Assembly: GCF_050433505.1 (NCBI RefSeq)
Contig: NZ_JBNPXC010000001.1
Coordinates: 1,273,085 to 1,337,084, forward strand
DNA from: Methanobacterium_D oryzae
Lineage (GTDB): Archaea > Methanobacteriota > Methanobacteria > Methanobacteriales > Methanobacteriaceae
DNA length: 64,000 bases
Reading direction: 5' to 3'
Under the pieces are notes generated by a model, which had not been told where the DNA came from, did not search any database, and worked only from the letters and a program-made list of their open reading frames with translations. The position numbers and the translations under genes were made by a program. Shown here one piece after another: positions 61,591 to 64,000 of the stretch (within the stretch, counting starts at the first letter, position 1; every line of letters begins with the position of its first letter).

Positions 61591-61680
61591 ATGGATGAAA
61601 GAGGACAATACAATATATTATATATATTAATAGTTATTATAGTCATTATAGTGCTATTAAGGCTTCTAGGGCTATTCTAA
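61591..61680 (+). CDS. 29-residue pilin-like membrane peptide
   Basis: ATG at 61591 follows AAAGGTGGTAAAAT. The peptide starts MDERGQYNILYILIVIIVI and ends with LLRLLGLF. The first six residues repeat the MDxRGQ start of the two pilins at 57 kb, followed directly by a hydrophobic helix, but the Ser and Glu of the class III motif are missing and there is no C-terminal domain. It lies 46 bp after the 42-aa peptide gene and may form a unit with it. Confidence 0.65.
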   Translation: MDERGQYNILYILIVIIVIIVLLRLLGLF

Positions 61681-61712
61681 ACTCATATTCAGTAAAAAAT
61701 TAAGTTAAATTT

Positions 61713-62672
61713 TTATTTAAACTCTTGCAGTATTTCATCTCTACATAATTCAATGAACTCATGCTGGTTTGGACCTACTTGATGCAAGCATATATGATCA
61801 TAACCAGCTTTAGCATATTTTTTTATTTCATTTATATGGTCTTGGGGATCTTCACTGCAGACTATTTCTTCAGATATTATATCTTCAGTTGCCAGTTGAG
61901 CAAGCCTTTCAAAATGAAATGTTGTTGGAATATCCGTATTTATTTGAACATCATTTGCTTTTATTGGCCAATATTTAAGAGCCGTTTTTATAGCTTCATC
62001 TTTATTTTCATCCCAGCACAGTGTAGCTTCAGCATAACATGGCTTACCTTCTCCACCTGAATTTTTAAATATTTCAACTGCTTTTTCATTATCATGTTGA
62101 GCAATTAAGCCATCCCCCATATTTCCAGCAAGTGTAGCAGCCATTTCTCCTTCCGCAGCAATATAAATTGGTGGTAACTCTGCAGGTTTTGTATAAATTT
62201 TTGCATTTTCAACCTTATAATAGAATCCTTCATAATCTTGGAGTCCTTCTCCACCTTCCCATAGAGCTTTAATAATATATATGGCTTCTGCGAGCATATC
62301 AATCCTTTTAGGAGTTGATGGCCAATCATTACCTAAAACATGTTCGTTTAAATTTTCACCAGATCCAACACCCAATATAAATCGTTCAGGTAACATAGAT
62401 GCAGCAGTAGCTGCAGCATGAGCTATTATTGCAGGATGTATTCTAAATGTTGGACAAGTAACACCTGTAATTATTGGTAGATTCTCAGTTACCTGTGATA
62501 TACCTCCAATTGTACTCCAAACAAAAGGACTCTCACCAGTTTCTCCAATCCATGGATGGTAATGATCTGAAATCATAGCAAAATCAAATCCCGCATCTTC
62601 TGCTTGACTAGCAAAACATACAAGATCTAAAGGATCAAATTCTTCGCTTGAAAGTTTATATCCAATTTTCAT
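61713..62672 (-). CDS. F420-dependent LLM-class oxidoreductase (F420-dependent G6PDH-like family)
   Basis: Luciferase-like TIM barrel of 319 aa: MKIGYKLSSEEFDPLDLV start, FAMISDHYHPWI (F420-binding region), GVTCPTFRIHPAIIAHAAAT, RFILGVGSGENLNEH, and IYIAAEGEMAATLAG. It belongs to the group that includes F420-dependent glucose-6-phosphate dehydrogenase and related enzymes of unknown substrate. ATG follows GGAGGTTTAATTT. It is directly downstream of the structured element at 62.7 kb. Confidence 0.9.
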   Translation of the reverse strand: MKIGYKLSSEEFDPLDLVCFASQAEDAGFDFAMISDHYHPWIGETGESPFVWSTIGGISQVTENLPIITGVTCPTFRIHPAIIAHAAATAASMLPERFILGVGSGENLNEHVLGNDWPSTPKRIDMLAEAIYIIKALWEGGEGLQDYEGFYYKVENAKIYTKPAELPPIYIAAEGEMAATLAGNMGDGLIAQHDNEKAVEIFKNSGGEGKPCYAEATLCWDENKDEAIKTALKYWPIKANDVQINTDIPTTFHFERLAQLATEDIISEEIVCSEDPQDHINEIKKYAKAGYDHICLHQVGPNQHEFIELCRDEILQEFK

Positions 62673-62694
62673 AAATTAAACCTCCAAAATTTTT

Positions 62695-62840
62695 TAACAA
62701 AAATTTTGAGTCGTCGAACACTATCAAAATCTGTGACGCAGCAAAAGCAAAGCTTTTGCTTGCTTTATGTTCGGGGCTCGAAAATCAAGAATTTTTGAGG
62801 TTCCAAAAATTTTCAATTTTTGATAACCTTCAAGAACTAA
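62695..62840. repeat. Structured non-coding element with nested inverted repeats
   Basis: Inner hairpin AGCAAAAGC (62740-62748), loop AAA, GCTTTTGCT (62752-62760), perfect 9 bp. Middle arms CGAACA (62715-62720) and TGTTCG (62768-62773), and GAG (62708-62710) with CTC (62777-62779). Outer stretches carry AAAATTTTTG-type repeats in both orientations (62683-62707 and 62781-62822). It lies upstream of the F420 oxidoreductase gene and is more GC-containing than the surrounding DNA. It could be a mobile-type small repeat or a structured RNA. Confidence 0.65.
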
Positions 62841-62875
62841 ATAATACAATAAAATTAAATAATTTAGATTTAAAA

Positions 62876-63178
62876 TTAATCTACTCGTATTTCTTTACCT
62901 TTTTTTGTTTCAGAAAGTGGTACTCTAACAGTTAAAAGCCCATTTTCATACGATGCATTGCTTTCATCTGCATTAAACTCGTGAGCTAGCACCCAGCAAC
63001 CAGTATACTCCATATTTTTTCTTGGGGCTTTAACACAAAACGTATTTTCAGTTATTTTAACATCTATATCTTCTTTATTTACTCCTGGAAGCTCTATTTC
63101 CATTATATATTCATCTTCAGTATGATATATGAATGCTGCCGGAGATACAGGTATTTTTTGATCATTTTCATTTACCAT
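62876..63178 (-). CDS. Small heat-shock protein (Hsp20/alpha-crystallin), 100 aa
   Basis: Alpha-crystallin domain visible as DEYIMEIELPGVNKEDIDVKI through the terminal ENGLLTVRVPLSETKKGKEI. It is short, with almost no N-terminal arm, and ends just after the domain, so large oligomers may not form as in longer sHSPs. ATG follows GGTGATTTT. It is upstream of the structured element but transcribed in the same direction as the F420 oxidoreductase gene. Confidence 0.92.
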   Translation of the reverse strand: MVNENDQKIPVSPAAFIYHTEDEYIMEIELPGVNKEDIDVKITENTFCVKAPRKNMEYTGCWVLAHEFNADESNASYENGLLTVRVPLSETKKGKEIRVD

Positions 63179-63339
63179 AAAATCACCATATAATACTTTT
63201 ATAAAGGAAAGTATTTAAATATTTTTATACATGTTTTAAAGCTTTAAAAACGTAAATAATCAAAATAAAACGAAAATTAGTAGATTAGAATAATAAACTT
63301 GCTTAAAATAAAAAAGGGAGTATAAATGAAATTTAAAAA

Positions 63340-63798
63340 TTATAAAGAATAATATTCGCCATCTTCTCTTTTTATCTTCTCAATTAAACCTTTATTTTCT
63401 AAGTTAACAATTAAATGATACATCTGGAGATTACTAAGTTTTAGATCACCATAAAGTAGGTGACCCTCTAAAATATGCCTTGAAATAAGTCCCTCATTTG
63501 CCAATTCTTCTATAAGTTTAAAAGCTTTAATCTCCATCTGGTTAAGATCCTCTTCTAAAACTTCTGCCTTTGATTCAACTATATTAAGTTTATTTTCAAC
63601 TCTTTGAGTTTTTATATAGTTATTATTTTGAGATATTAACCCTTTATTTTCTAAATTACTTAATCTATCTTTTAAATCAGTCTCAGATACGTCTAAATTT
63701 AATTTTAGGATATTATAAGGAACTCCTTCACTATATTCTGCTTGAAGATACTTAATCTGATTTAAAATGAGATTCTCTTTTTTAGTGATGGTAATCAT
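63340..63798 (-). CDS. Winged-helix DNA-binding protein, two units, 152 aa
   Basis: Two winged-helix-like units: NLILNQIKYLQAEYSEGVP to LSNLENKGLISQNNNYI, and FKLIEELANEGLISRHI to LVNLENKGLIEKIKRED, joined by a helical, acidic linker. Both end in the same LENKGLI pattern, evidence of duplication. Likely a transcription regulator of MarR/ArsR-like type. No effector domain. It is monocistronic and probably autoregulated, though no operator was found. Confidence 0.82.
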   Translation of the reverse strand: MITITKKENLILNQIKYLQAEYSEGVPYNILKLNLDVSETDLKDRLSNLENKGLISQNNNYIKTQRVENKLNIVESKAEVLEEDLNQMEIKAFKLIEELANEGLISRHILEGHLLYGDLKLSNLQMYHLIVNLENKGLIEKIKREDGEYYSL

Positions 63799-63928
63799 AT
63801 AAAGAAATAGGGATATCCTTTACTTATTTTTAACTGAATTCAAATGAAATAATTAAAAAAAATAACATTAATCTTTGAAATTAAAATAGTATTCTAATAA
63901 TTTGGTTCTACGTTTTTTTTACAAGTTT

Positions 63929-63997
63929 TTATCCTAGGTATGGTCTTATGATTGGGAGGAATAGGATTATTATGGCTATTATGATTCCTATTGCCAT
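63929..63997 (-). CDS. Tiny membrane peptide or 3' part of a protein at the window edge
   Basis: On the minus strand a frame enters at 63997 with ATG and ends with TAA at 63929-63931, giving 22 residues: MAIGIIIAIIILFLPIIRPY and two more. Because the window ends three bases upstream, it may be the end of a longer protein. Its hydrophobic run and basic/Pro end resemble the tiny membrane peptides at 61.4-61.7 kb. Confidence 0.4.
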   Translation of the reverse strand: MAIGIIIAIIILFLPIIRPYLG

Positions 63998-64000
63998 TAA

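Noticed and set aside
1..64000. tRNA and rRNA genes
   Set aside because: All spacers are AT-rich and none shows a GC-rich cloverleaf arm pattern or a T-loop GTTCRA sequence in a suitable context.
1..64000. Insertion sequences or prophage
   Set aside because: No transposase, integrase or phage structural frame was recognised; gene order is of housekeeping type throughout.

Overview
This window is chromosomal DNA of a hydrogenotrophic methanogen of the Methanobacteriaceae, most likely a mesophilic Methanobacterium. The basis is gene content: coenzyme B synthesis (aksA, hacA-type), F420 synthesis (cofC), an AtwA-like two-domain ABC ATPase, F420H2 oxidase FprA, cyclic 2,3-diphosphoglycerate synthetase, sn-glycerol-1-phosphate dehydrogenase, archaeal primase, FEN-1, TBP, the archaeal shikimate entry enzymes and a protein with pseudomurein-binding-like repeats. 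DNA is AT-rich, starts are often TTG or GTG, and ribosome binding sites are mostly GGTGAT or GGAGG. I see no tRNA, rRNA, IS element, prophage or CRISPR array.

Layout. 0-4 kb: end of an exported low-complexity protein, an unknown protein, a SulP transporter and a TPR protein. 4-8.2 kb (minus): aksA, homoaconitase-type large subunit, chorismate-lyase-like protein and FEN-1. 8.5-12 kb: CYTH protein, coiled-coil protein, TBP and SerB fused to a coiled coil. 12-17 kb (minus): CbiT, UbiX, HD hydrolase, MoaE, NadM and a DUF2795 protein. 17.3-25.7 kb (plus): an oxygen-defence block with AtwA-like ATPase, flavin reductase, universal stress protein, pyrimidine-dimer glycosylase, three tandem rubredoxins, FprA, ferritin, peroxiredoxin and superoxide dismutase. 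26-40 kb: PaaK and ACT pair, MntP, ThiD/CofC, ProS, EgsA, RpiA, cPG synthetase, HisD and AspS. 42.6-48.3 kb: methyltransferase, archaeal shikimate enzymes, an HPr-kinase-like P-loop protein, ThpR and CCA transferase. 48.5-53.4 kb: both primase subunits and MetG. 53.4-64 kb: DUF530 protein, AT-hook/HTH protein, MraY-like transferase, two class III signal-peptide pilins, a THUMP protein, GalE, a Cys-rich exported protein, tiny membrane peptides, an F420-dependent oxidoreductase and Hsp20.

The strongest unexplained signal is at 16.56-16.86 kb. Three tandem units of exactly 101 bp each carry TACACTTG(A/C)AA, which resembles the Orc1/Cdc6 mini-origin box remembered from Methanothermobacter. They lie in very AT-rich DNA where gene orientation switches from mainly minus to mainly plus. 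Other leads are a nine-codon leader peptide with two mutually exclusive hairpins ahead of the AtwA-like gene, a structured non-coding element at 62.7 kb, and a 29-residue peptide that copies the MDxRGQ start of the nearby pilins.
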